DNA of 64,000 bases from Romanomermis culicivorax (Eukaryota; Nematoda; Enoplea; Mermithida; Mermithidae). The stretch lies in contig CAWUHX010000224.1 in NCBI GenBank assembly GCA_963922205.1, positions 62,001 to 126,000 of the forward strand. The letters are read 5' to 3'. Below are positions 1-12,800 of this stretch, piece by piece (within the stretch, counting starts at the first letter, position 1; every line of letters starts with the position of its first letter). Under the pieces are notes generated by a model. The model saw only the letters and a list, made by a program, of their open reading frames with translations. It did not search any database and was not told the DNA's origin. The translations under genes were made by a program, and so were the position numbers.

Positions 1-144
1 GTGTCCTCGAGTAGTGTAAAAATTTGTTCAAACAAAATAAGTAAAATGCATCTTGACTTTTCCGATGAGGTGTAACTTGATTTGCTAATATTATTTAGCC
101 ATTTCATTTTTCCGTTCATTTTTTAATTAATAAATTATCCCATC

Positions 145-301
145 CAGGGCCGTGCGCAGGATTTTTTCATGGAGGGGCGGACCAAATTTTTTTACTAAAC
201 CCCAGAAAATGTTGATTTTACGCGATACACTGTTTGCATGCTGCCCCAATGGGGGGGGGGGGGGGCAGCCGCCCCCCGCTCCCACCACGTGCACGGCCCT
301 G
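145..301. mobile_element. hAT-like MITE in the Axin intron upstream of exon 336
   Basis: Inverted ends CAGGGCCGTGCGCAGG and CGTGCACGGCCCTG bound 157 bp with a long G run and a C run. The flanking 8-mers ATCCCATC and ATCCTATT agree at 6 of 8 positions, as in an aged hAT target duplication. There is no coding capacity. Confidence 0.55.
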
Positions 302-335
302 ATCCTATTTTATTATTATGTTTCGATTTTTTCAG

Positions 336-850
336 GTTATGCTGTTTTCGAAAAATTCCTCATTCACGAATTGGGTCACGCGAACGAATTGATGTTTTTT
401 TACGCTTGCGAAGGCATGAAAATCGCTTATCAGGATTCGCAGAAGTCTATCAAGGAAACGACGAATGATGCAGATAAGAAGATAAAAGAAAGTCAATGGG
501 CTCAATATATGAAGCATTTCTATCATGGTAATCAGTATGTGTTTATTTACTTTTTCTTGTATGGGTATGTAATGTGTATCAAGGTTATTTGCATTTTTCT
601 AACCATAAGAAATTATTTAGTGCTCATCGAGTGTTCTTATTAAAATTTTCTTTAAGAATACATAGTTCACAATTCGCGAATCGCTATGCCTTGTATCAGG
701 AGCGAAGTCCGTTTGGAAGTTCACAATTTGATTGGCAAAGTTGATCGTCATTTGGATTTGGTGATTCTTGTGCAAAAAGAAGTTGAAGAAGTTTTGAGGA
801 CTCGACATGCGCTATTTGTCGAAAGCGACGAATACATTAGTTATATTCAA
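336..850 (+). other. Axin RGS domain, exons 1 and 2
   Basis: Exon 336-527 reads through YAVFEKFLIHELGH and a LMFFYACEGMK core, the place where Axin has FWFACTGF. Exon 657-850 continues through YIVHNSRIAMP and ends near LFVESDEYISYIQ, matching the Axin RGS end (FLKSDIYLEYT). The split codon G|AA joins them in frame. In Axin this domain binds APC SAMP repeats (family knowledge). The first helix of the domain lies upstream of the window. Confidence 0.88.
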
Positions 851-3800
851 GTAATCAGGACCGTAGTCAGAAATATTTAAGGGGGTTTACTGAGCAAAAA
901 AACTTTTTCCGGCGTCCAGCACCGGGGAAATGTTATTGATTTTACATTCTAAAAAGCTGGAAAATCAATCTTCATAACAATGAACGTAAATTTAAATCAA
1001 GCTAGTCTTAGAATGACGATTTTATCGTTTTTCAATGCGTATCGCAAAGTTTCACGCTTCAAAACGTTTGGAAAACTAAAAGCGAGAGAATTAAATTTTA
1101 AGAAGTGATGAAAAATTTCAATTACCGTATTTATTTGAATAAACGCCGCGACGTTTATTCAAATAAATAAAAAAATTGCAACCTACTGCAAACTGTTACT
1201 TATTTTTTCACTTTATAAACTAAAGGATAGTAAATCCTCGAATAAACGCCGCGGCGTTTATTCTTTTTTTCGAACAGAAGTGCGGCGTTTATTCGAGAGC
1301 GGCGTTTATTTAAGGGCAGCGTTTATTCAAATGAATACGGTATCGGCAAAATATTGGCTCTTAACTAGTCAAAAAAGATGAGATAATTCAGTTAATTCAG
1401 ACTGTTGAAGGTTTATTAGTAAGTTGAAGTAGATATGCTAGTGGCCGCGCCTAATAGAAAACAATGACTGTTGTACTAATTGACCGGCGCGAAGCGCCTT
1501 AAGATTCTGGGACTTTTTTCAGTAATGGATACGAAATCGACAATATGTAAAGTCCCAAGTTCGCCCCCTAAATAAGGCTTTGCAAGTAATATTTTTCGTA
1601 AGACGGGAACACAACATAGGTTGAAATTATGCTCGGCGAACAGCCGAATGGAGCCGTTTTTTATAAAAAATGTTTTTTTTTTCAAGTGGAAACGATTGAA
1701 ATTATCAAAACTTTGATTTTCATACTGCACATTTTTATCATTATCAATCATATTTTGTTGGTTTTTCATAGGCCAAAGAAGGTCATATCGTTGCCGAAAA
1801 CCCGAATTCACAGGTAGGTGGCATGACCGGCATTGCCACTGCCGGCGACGCCATGGCGACGTCGACCGCTTCGATGGATGAAGCTAGGCCGCCATCGCGA
1901 CTTTTATCTACCGTTTTAGAAGAATCTGAGATCGATTCATTACCTGACAATGAACGTAAATTGTGTTTCTCACTTCATTTTTTGACTAACCATGAAGGTG
2001 CGTTTGACTATGGAACTTACATGGAAGGCCCTAAATTACTCGACCATTTTTTGTTGGAGACGGACCCGATATTCTTAAAATTTTGGACCCGTTCCCGAAC
2101 CTGATATGCTACCCGATATTAGAGATGTATCAGGCATCCGGACACGAGATTACCCAACCATTTTGTTGAACCCGGATCCGATATTATTAAAATTTTGGAT
2201 CTTTACCCGATATGTTCAAAAAATGCTACCCGATACATCTCTAATAATGTATAATAAATTCTATCGCATTGACATGCAGAATTCAGATTTCTGTAGAAGG
2301 TCTGTTTAGAAGAAATTATCAATTGGAGAATCGTAAAATCAGCAATTCTCGAAAATTTAATTATGATGGTGATGATTTTAGTCGACAACATTAAGCAGTG
2401 ATGGGATAATATAAAAAGAATGAACGAATAAGTTAGTAAATACGGGATAAACATGCAGTATATTAGCGAATATGCTGTGCATAGTCAAAAAGGCTCATAC
2501 AGTTGACCAAAATTGAATTTATCCATTTTAGAGCGAAAAACGTTTCGATTTCTAGATGTGATTATCGATTTAGGAAGTTTATTCCAGATAGGAATAACTC
2601 TATGCGTAAAAAAATATTTCTTAATATCAGTCCTCGGAATATCCGTTTGTAACTTCCGATTGTGGCTGGATTGGGTCTGAGATGTAAGAAATGGTGCAGA
2701 AATCGTTTAAATTTATGTCTACTTTATGGTTTATTATCTTACATAACCAAATCATTTAAACGTCTTCTACTTTCATGTGTCTCTAACTTTAGTAAAGTCA
2801 AACGCTCATTATGTTGAGAATCCTTTTTATGACGTATTTCTGTCCTTTTTAATGGCTCTGATGTTCTTAGTTCAGTGGAGTGACCGGATGGTAGCTGCAT
2901 ATTGCAGAATAACGCATTAGTCAGTAAGAATTTATCTTTGCCGTCGAATCGACGGAGTATAAGATATAATCTGTAGTAAGTATTCTTTATGACATGGCCT
3001 ATATGTTCATAAAATTTAAAGTTTTAGGTTAAAAAAATACCAAGATCTTTAACATAATTATCAGTATCCTCAATTATTTTGTCATCAATTTTGTACTTCT
3101 TCATTTTGTTATTAAATCCAAAATGCATTACCTTACTTTCAGAAGTAGAGAGTTAGTTGAGATCTTTTGGACCATCTGACAATAGATTCTAGAGAATTTT
3201 TGAAGGTCCCCACTGTTTTCAGTACGACTATAAATTTTTATATCATCAGCGAACAAAAACATGCTTACTTCAGGTGATCGTGGTAGGTTATCTATATCAT
3301 TGATATATAAAAGGAATAATGAAGGATACATAACACTGCCCTGTGGAACTCCACTTTTTGAGAGAAACCACTTCTATCATATAGTTATAATGCATCAAAC
3401 TCACATCATCATTTGGTACATTTGAACGGACGTAAATTTCTTTAGATAATCTATAAATCTTAAAAGATTTCTGTTAAAATTGGTAATAGAAGTACCAGAA
3501 ACATTCCTAAAACGATAAGTCAGACTTTGATTGCAAAATTACCGTTAGGCAAGATATAAGTATAGTATCTTGTGACGCGACTTGAAAATCGTATGTTTTC
3601 ATACATTGCATTACTTTTTGAGGAAAGATCACCCCAATTCCCTAAATCAGGTATGATAGTTGGTAGGACAAAACAGGTTAATCTCACATCTGCAGCTTGC
3701 TTATGTAAATGTATATATATCTATATATTGTTGAAACAGAAGTGCTTTATTCTGGTCTATGAAAAATGCAAAGTTAAGACATTCAGTATATTTAGCCCAA

Positions 3801-6800
3801 ATAACGCATTATCATACACTGCCGGGTAGACTTTCAAGCGCTGCAGCTTCTACGAGCGTTGATTCACCGTATAACTTCAAAGACAAGTCGGATCCGCGGT
3901 CTCAAGTTGCTTCGCAAATTAGTCTTGATTCAGCACCTAAATTGACCCAGAGTTTATTGAAAAAGACCTATCAAAATCGTATTCAAAATACCAACGGATT
4001 TTTATCCAGGTAAGCTCAGATAACTATGAGTTAGTGTTACTGTAGAAAATTTAGTTTACCCAAGTGCTGATGATCAAGAATTTTACGAAATTGAACAGTT
4101 GATGCTGTGGAATTTTCTGTTTTTAAAGCTTTCGTACTTTTCTGACCTCTTTTCCGATTTATGTGCACTTTCAGCCGACCAAACGAACCGCCAAATCCTT
4201 ATCACACTGCACGACCTTATAAACCTTATCTAACGACTAGCACTCAAGATTCAGAAAGACAGTCTATGTCAAGTGGCACGAATACAGAAAGTTTAAAAAT
4301 GTGTCGATCGGAACAGTCGCGAAATTCAAATTCGGAAAATCGTTTGAACGAGTAAAATTTGATCTTTTCTTGAAGCTCGGTAAAGCTATGGTGAACGATT
4401 ATTTTTAGCAGAAGATTTTTACATCATGTCGATTGTCAAGCTCAACGATTCCCTGCCAATCGAGACACCTTTAATCATATTCCCGTAATAGATTCCATAA
4501 ACCTTCATTATTTTAATCATTATTTAACATTTCTTATTCAGCGTACTGAACAACCGCGCTTTGCTGATCATCAATCGCAGAATATGTTGAACGAGTCTTA
4601 CAGGAAAGCTGTTATCTCAAAACTTGAAGAGCTAAAACATCAAATGGAACTAAGACGGAGTATCAAAGAAAATCCCAGGAAGGTAAACTAAATTTGTTCA
4701 ATTTGAAGCTTCTGTTATGCAGCTTAAATGATTTATTTCATTGTCTTTGTCTGATTATGATACACATTAATTGATTTATCGAATTCAGCTTCATCTTTTG
4801 CGGCTCACTTCGTGTATAAATTGCTCGCTTTTCGTTGAAAAATGTAGATGACAGCCGTTTTCAATTTTCTTTTTCAGTTATCTCATTCGATTACTGTCAG
4901 TTTTATAATTTTTCGTGCGCAAATTCGTTTTAAAAATGTTCTATTCTAGGCTATACAAGAATATTGCGCCAATATAAACAAAAACGTGAACAATAACAAC
5001 GAACCACCACATATTATTCTCGACGCTCACATGAGTATTTTGGGTGATCCCTGGGGTGATAGTTTAAAAAATTCGCCGTCAAGGTCACCGGGCGTCAATC
5101 ATCGTAGAGATAGGTCACCGCTCCGTAATAATGCTTAGTATTTATAAAATGAAATTGTTCGATTTTTCGCACTTCATCTTTAGCGCAAAATATCGCGCCC
5201 AACGTCATAAATCGTATGATGACGTCTTATCCGTTGCGCGGTGTGGCTTCATTTTTGTCCCCAAACAATGCTGCGTCGATTTGCTCGACAACGCCGCAAA
5301 GTTCTTGTTCGCGAGCGAAAATCGACGTAAGGATTTAATTTCTTTTTTTTCAATTTTTTTAGTGAAAAACATTGTTACGAATCTATCTTCTCCCTTTGAA
5401 AACCGACTTCTAGTTAAGCTAGTAGAAGAATGTTCTGTACATTATTTGTAGAGAATTTAATTCTGGACAGTAAAGCAGATCGCTCCACGTAAGAGTAGTG
5501 TATCGGCAGTGTGAGATGGGTAATAATGAACATTATCAACAAGTTTTTAAAGTCCAACTTGCATTGGTTTATTTCTAATGTTCACTGCTCAGTGATTATT
5601 GTGGATCATCAGAGATGAGGGTCGATCGTGGAATGAAAAATATTTTCCATGTAGGTGTCGTGTTGAGTCCGAACGTTATCCCATTCTTGAATGATCCAAA
5701 TAACATGCTTGTTGTTGGAGAAAGCACCTTCGTGTACAATAAATCACTGCGCATGAGAGCAAATGCGACCTAGCATCTAATGATTGAAACGTCATAAATC
5801 ATGAAAATTCTGTGAAATTGTAAAGGACAATGTTGAAAATCTTATTGTAGAACGAGGACCCGGGCGTGACCACCTTACAGGAAAATTTTCCAATTATGTT
5901 GTCATATTTAGAATTTAATCAAGATCATTTCAAGAGTCTGTTATCTTCCATCATGATCGCCGTGGACAAGTTTCGAAAGCTGCTGGTAAACATTAAGTTG
6001 ATGATTTTTTTTTAATTGAAAGTTAACTTCACTTTACGGTAATAAAGGTAATAATTCTATACGAAAAAGTACAAAAAATCTTTTTCTGTCTTACATAGAA
6101 TTGAGTTTTTAGAGGAATCAGATATATTTGAAACATCCTGTATTGTTTCACGCTCTCAAACAAGCAGTACAAGCTTAGATTTTATGATTCGAGTCAAGTC
6201 ATCGAATTTTCAGATGGAACATCATCTTTTCGATATTTAATTCCAAGAAAATTAGAAAATATAGTCGACGCTTTACGCGGAGAAATTTCGCATGCTCGTT
6301 GAGAATCAAATTGAAAATTTATAAAATGACTGGACCACTGTTTTCAGGAACGACCTCATTGTTTTCTGCCTCAACATTCTCAACTCGAGTCTCAAAATGC
6401 CAGAGCTTACTCATCCGAAACGTCTTTGCAGCAGCAACAGGCTCCTTCCTCTTCGGGAAATCAAGAGCCGAATCAGACCGGCATCTTCGTCACGCATCAT
6501 CAGCCATATTTGACGTCATTCGAAAGCGAAATGGGTCATCATCAGCCAACCACGTCGTTGGCGGCCAGTCAGCGATTCAGTGCAATCTCGAGGTTAGAAA
6601 TTGACGAAAAATTATTGTGCTTGCTTCAAATTCTATGCTACGTAATGCATACGCAACTCCTAAATGTAGACAGGCTGTGGTCATATTCAATCAAAATGTA
6701 GAAAACCTCTTTTTTTACGACTATAAATGTTCATACTTTTTGAAGCATTTTTTCTTTGCAGATAGAATCCGTATTTTTGTAGCAATAACTTCTCTCACTT

Positions 6801-9800
6801 ACAAAGCATTTTAAATCATGTGCCATTTCTTTACATCCGCCTTTCGGGTTGACACTTTCATTTACATATTTTCAAAATTATTTTCGCCCATATTTCAGAT
6901 ATACAAGTGATGGCACCAGCGGGTTCTGGAGCGGTTTTCAGTCTAACGAAAGTACTGCTTCGAAGACATTGTAAGTTATTGCTTTTCTTGGTAACAGTCG
7001 CTCGAAAATAGTAATGTTTCTAACTTGATAGACCGAAAGGAAAAGCCAAGACCATACACAACGTTGCAGCTTCTGGCTCGTCAACGATCAACAAATCTCA
7101 GATTTCGACAAATCCGAATAGGTATGTGAAGAAAGCTTTGATTTCAATTTCAATTCGGAAATTTAATTGTTGAAACTTTGGAGCATTCTTTAAAATTGGA
7201 TCGTGTTTCAATTTTTGAAAGATGTGAATTTTCTAAAAATCCATAGAAACTTGCGCAAGGTATTCTTTTAGGTCAGATTAGGTTTTCGACGTCAAAAACC
7301 CTTATCTTTGTGATCGTTCGAACTCTGTTGTTGTACATAGTTGTACACGTTAATTAGGGTTGTCCCAGGCCTCGGCACGGGGGAAGCTGCCCCGGCCCCG
7401 GATAAAATGTCTGCCTCGGGAAAACCCTAACGTTAATACATATATAACATACACCAACCGAAATCTGCTGAGGGTCAAAGTCCATGAGGGTTAGCGGACT
7501 TTTTCTAGTATGCCACTACTACAACTCATGAAGATGTATTATACAACTGTGGTTTTGTTCGGAAATGAACATTTTCTGCCGCTAATAAAAATTTTCAGGT
7601 TTTTTGACTAGAAGAAGGGTGATACCCAGGCCTGTAGGCAGGAGAGTTGGGGGCCATCATACCTGTACTTGGGGGGACCCCCCCCCCCAACTCGGCCAAC
7701 CCTATACCCAAAATCATTCCCCCCCCAACCCCCCTGTTTGGAAAAAATTAAAAAAATTTTCAAAAAAGTGTATGTTTTTTGGCCTTTTTTGGGAAAAATT
7801 TCGATTTTTTCCTACCCCCCCCCCAAAAAAAAATTTCGGATTTACCCCCCCCCAACTGGTCGGAGGTCTTACAGGTATGGGGGCCATGTCCCCACGAAAT
7901 GTTTGATGTGCTAAAGAAGGCAAAGGTGGACCTTTGTTTTTTTCAAATCAAGTCAGAAATGCCAATTTTACGGTAAATTGAGTCGGAAAATGTGTGCCCC
8001 CTCCGAAAAGAAGACCTGGCAATTCAATAAAAGCAAATTATCAGAATCGATCAACTCGCACCAAAATTTCAGACCAAAAAGTATCATTTGTCAACTGTGC
8101 TAAAGTGCAAATTCAAATTTGGACTCGTATTTCCAAATGAAATTACGAGTTTTACTCAGTGTAATATTAAATGAGGCAGCAGATGCATGCAAGCAAACAA
8201 AAATTATTGAGAAATGAATGAGTGTGTGGTTGCGTTTCTGTTTAATTACAGTGAACGTTAAAGGTTATAGTCTCGGCAAATGCTAAGATTTCGACCTTCT
8301 AAAACGCACCAAAATGCACTTTTTCGACCTAAAACCCCAAAATTTCGATTTTACTTTACTATTATCATTGAATTAGAGGTCAATCTCTAAATTCGGGTTT
8401 TACTTGTCAATTATTTAGAGTGCATTTAAATGCAAAGCAGTGATATGGTTTTCCTAAGCAGGGTTTTATTTCTCATTTTTTCTCCACAGGCCAGTTGGCT
8501 CCGAGGATCAAAATTTTAGAGGCCAATCCGTATTTCAAGGGGCCAAAACTAAAATGTTTGTAAACGAATGTGGTAGTAAAAAAACAGTTTTCTCAACAAA
8601 TTTATTGAAAAACTCGCTTCAAAATCACTGAAGAAGCCCATTTTTCCCCACGCAAAAATTTCACTTTTTCTTACAAAAGTCTGCTAAAGCTCGAAATACA
8701 AAAAAAATCTCTTAATAATAGATAATTTACGATATCTTCTACCTGCTGACAAATCACGAAAATTCATGTCTAGGGGGTCGCACGAGTTGGAGTTTGAATA
8801 CCCTCTTATAATTGCATTTTCTGACAATTACAACCTCCATTGTGGGAGAATCACGACATTATAAATTTAAAGAATGAGACATTTAAACAAATTTCGTATG
8901 CTGAATATTATAACCATTCCCATCTTGCATAAAAAATAGAGTTCGCATACCTGCAGCGTCTCAAATTTGTATATTTTCGCAATTTTAGCATTCCGTTGTC
9001 TATTTACGAGACTTGAAATGTATCGGCCAGGCATGAAGCAACATAATCGTTAACAATTTGGTATAAAAATAGTTTCCCTGTTTTTCGTTTTACACTTTTC
9101 AAAAACTTAAAATTTCAAAAATTAGTCCATAAAAAATGTAAAAAACATGTTTTTTGAGCAGAAATAACTGGATAATTAATAATGTCTCCTAATTGCCTAC
9201 AAAAATTGGCAAAACTTCTCGTAGTGGGAGTGGGCTAAATTTTAGTTGATAAATTTTCAATTTAAAGTCTTGATCAACAAAATTTGGCTTTTCTCGGAAT
9301 TATATGTTTCAGATTAGATGAGAGTAAAGTATTGGGAGTGGGCATAAATAGAAAAACGAATCGATTTCGGTTTGAAATAAATCACATTCAAACTGCAAAA
9401 TCGGTTCATATAGTTCGGGTTCGTTTATAGCTTCTGCTTCATCTTTTTCGCATTAATGGTCTGCTTCACCTAGATCGTAGTAAGTTCATCGGTCTTTACG
9501 ATGGTATTTTGTTTCCCTTGACCAGAAATTTGCAATTTTGTGCACCATCAGAAATTTTTCTTTGAAAAATTGCCCGTTTTTGGGCTGGATGTGACTTTAG
9601 CATCAAACTTTTGCTTCATTCATCAAATTTGCTCTGTAGAAAGTGCTTTTGCTTTGCTGCAAACGTTTTACATTTTTTTTTACTTTCGAGTGTACATCCC
9701 TCTTCTACAATATTAGTGCTCCCCGCAGTGTAGGATGCTTGTATTGTAGTGCTTCTTGAAGGTCGTCGAGCAGGCTACTTCAAGTTTTCTGCTATATTCT

Positions 9801-12800
9801 ATAGCACTAATACATGTAACGGGGTCCCGATTCCTGGGAGGAGGGGTGGCGCGACTTTTTTGGCCCGGAGGTCAGTGATTCCCAAAATTTTGGGGGATGG
9901 TCTTTGAAGTGAAAAAACCGATTTTTTCACAAAAAATAGTAATTTTTGCCTAAAAAGACCAAAAAAATGTATTCATCAGAGGCCCCCAAGGTCAAATTTT
10001 TCAGGTAGGGGTAAAATAGAAAATTTTCGGGAGTAGTGTAGCTAAATGTCCATTAAACGCGTCATTTTGTCTCAAAATTAGTGATCAATTTTAAGGCAAC
10101 CAGTGATCAATTTTAAGGACTTTAGGTGGGGGTAATACCCCCCTCATACCCCTTCCCATGGGGTTGCCTGGTATTCATGGCGCAAAGCGCCGAGAAAATT
10201 GACGTTTTTGACCATTTTTTATTCAAAAATTGACATTTTTCAGTATTTTTCGACCAAAAGTATGGGGTCCCTACGACTACCGTATGGCTAGCCATAGGAT
10301 TGGATTCACTGACTGATACGCAAAAATGAACAGTGTTTCGAAGATGAATTTCTGACAGTGCAACAAGTTGCAAGTTTCTGATCATGGGAAGCAAGTTACC
10401 GTCGTGGAGACGAAACAACCGAGCACGATACCCTCCTACGGACAATTTATGCGAAGAAGATGAAGCAGAAGCTACGATGAGCGACCTGGCACTATATGAC
10501 CAAAATTTGCAGATGGAATGTGATGTCTCCCCAACCGATTGATTCAAAAGCTTGCGGAGCTTTGCTTATCTATTTACGTCCACTCCCAACATTTTTTCTC
10601 ATTTTTCACATTTAAAACTTCCTGGGAGGTGTAAAATATAGAGCAGGGAAAACATTTTTATACCACATTATAGAGCATTGTATTCCGCATCTAGAGTGCT
10701 CAACGATCAAGTTGCTTCATTCAAGTCTCGTTAATAGACAACAAATGCTAAAAATTGCGAAAATTCCCAAGTTTGAGGCGCTGCAGGCACTGTTTTTTTT
10801 TTTAGCACGACGTCTTTAGCCAAATGGCTAAAACGACTAAAATTTTTTTAGCCAAAGGCTAAAGTTTTCATTTCGCCCAAACGTGATACACTGATTGTTT
10901 TTTAAATATTAAACAGGTTATGTAAGGTGTTTTCAAGAGTTATGTTATCACTTCAGGAACAAAACGATTATTTTTGTTCGAAATTTTGAAATGCTGATAT
11001 AAATATCTGATAACAAGCTAACTTTTTACAGAAAGCTGTGATAACGGCAAACAAAAAGGCTTCAGAACAAACCGTTGGTCTTAGGATAAATGTGTTGGCA
11101 TCTCTACAGAAAGAAATGAGTATAAATAAAGTGGACTTTATTCATTTGTTGTGTGATATTCACATTGACCATTCCTTGAGTAGCTGCAAAATGGATGGAA
11201 ATATGTCTGGAGAAGGAGGAGAAAAAGTTTAAAGCTACCAGGCAAGCATCGATCTTTGTATTCGACCTAAAAAATCATTTTGGCTTTGAACCAGTCCGTA
11301 AAAAACGAACAATTTGAAATTTTTAAACGATCCTCCGCTGTTTGTATTCACATTGATGAGTCAACCCAACCAATGTCAGTAGTTCTAAGTTACTATTGAT
11401 TTACCTGAATGTGTGCAATGTTGAGTGTCTGATGGATGGAGAAAAATTTGGAACATGAAATAGAAAAGTGTGATGCGTCCTCAATCGCCGAAGCGATCGA
11501 CAAATGGGTTACAATGGTTGGCATTGATAAAAAAAAATTTTCATGTTCACCTCTGATGGAGCAGCTGTTATGACAGGCAAATATAATGGAGTTTTCTTGT
11601 CATTGATACAATATGTTTTCTTGTCATTGATACAATTTTCACGAACAAAGAGTACTCGAATTTTTTTTAGCCATTTGTCTAAAACCTCTAAAAATTTTTT
11701 AGCCAAACCAAAATTTTTTTAGCCAAAATAGGCCATTTGGCTAAAAAAAAACACTGGCTGCAGGTATGCGAACTCTATTTTTTATGCAAGATGGGAATTA
11801 TTTTAATATTCGGCATACGAGATTTGTTTAACTGTCTCATCCTTTAAATTTATAATGTTGTGATTCTCCATAATAGATATTGTAACTGTCAGAAAATGCA
11901 ATAATAAGATGACATTCAAACTCCAACTCGTGCGACCCCCTAGCAATACATGAATTTTCGTAATTTTTGTCAGCAGGTAAAGGATTCGTAAGTTATCTAT
12001 AGTATAGGAATATTTTTGGTGCTTCTGAGCTTTAGCAGTAGATAGGGTGACTTTTGTGGAAAAAAAATTGAAATTTTCGCTCTAAAAATTTGATGTTTTT
12101 AGGAGCGTTGTACTCGCCTTACACTAATAAATCCTACAGTAAATTGTATCCCATTCATTTTTCTAATACGAGGTGAATTTACTGAACCCGATGCCTGACG
12201 CACCTAGACCTGCAAGAGTCGAAACAAGTATATATATGTTAAAATCGAAAAAATCAAAAATGTTCAGTTTTTGCGAGTTTTGACTTACAGACGAAATGAA
12301 TATCGTTCTCCTTCCTAGCGCATAAGGTTATATCAAACTTGTGATTTTCAAGTGGCGCTAATTTTTTACCTATGGTAGCTCTCCGTATAAGAAGCTAAAT
12401 TTTCTCAGAAAGTGTGTCTTAAACCACTGTGACTGTTTTGGTCTAAATGGTATTTAACGGATTTCTGTCTCTGCACTAATAATCTACAGTTGTAGCGATA
12501 ATCTCTCGGCTCCCCCACAATGCTCAAGTGTGGCTGAGGATTTCAAGGAAGCCGTTTATTTATTGGTCATATCATTCTTTGCTTGATTGTCTTGTCTCAA
12601 TTTGCAGGCATGTTCCTGCACAGGATGATATCAAACAACGTTTCAATCAACTTTCTAGCCCTATTTACAATGGATCGCACTCTGCGTTAAATATTGACAA
12701 CGCTCAGAAGACGATTTGTATTATTTATTTCTTGCCGAACGAACGTACGCCGTTTCGAACGAAGTTCACTTGCAGCGAATCCTATAAAATTCGTTTGAAA

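Larger units (their letters stand above)
8700..12030. repeat. Long inverted repeat, arms about 400 bp, right arm split by a hAT element
   Basis: The left arm, about 8700-9110, is the reverse complement of 10595-10787 joined to 11757-12030. Landmarks are GGGGGTCGCACGAGTTGGAG (left) against CTCCAACTCGTGCGACCCCC (right), and GCATACCTGCAGCG against GCGCTGCAGG|TATGC. The arms may be long terminal inverted repeats of a DNA transposon. Its centre (9110-10595) shows no clear transposase. Confidence 0.75.
7122..12607 (+). other. 5.5-kb Axin intron filled with repeats
   Basis: This intron separates the Ser/Gln-rich middle of Axin from the DIX exons. It holds a MITE (7658-7879), a long inverted repeat (8700-12030) with a hAT insertion (10788-11756), and a dispersed repeat (9985-10150). 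The rest is AT-rich and unrecognised. The longest open frame, on the minus strand at 10122-10547, resembles no family I know. Confidence 0.8.

Noticed and set aside
7604..7976. Pro/Phe-rich open frames around 7.7 kb
   Set aside because: They run across the C and T tracts of a MITE with clear target duplication.
10122..10547. 141-codon minus-strand open frame in the Axin intron
   Set aside because: No recognisable domain. It lies in repeat DNA between inverted arms and no splice or start evidence supports it.
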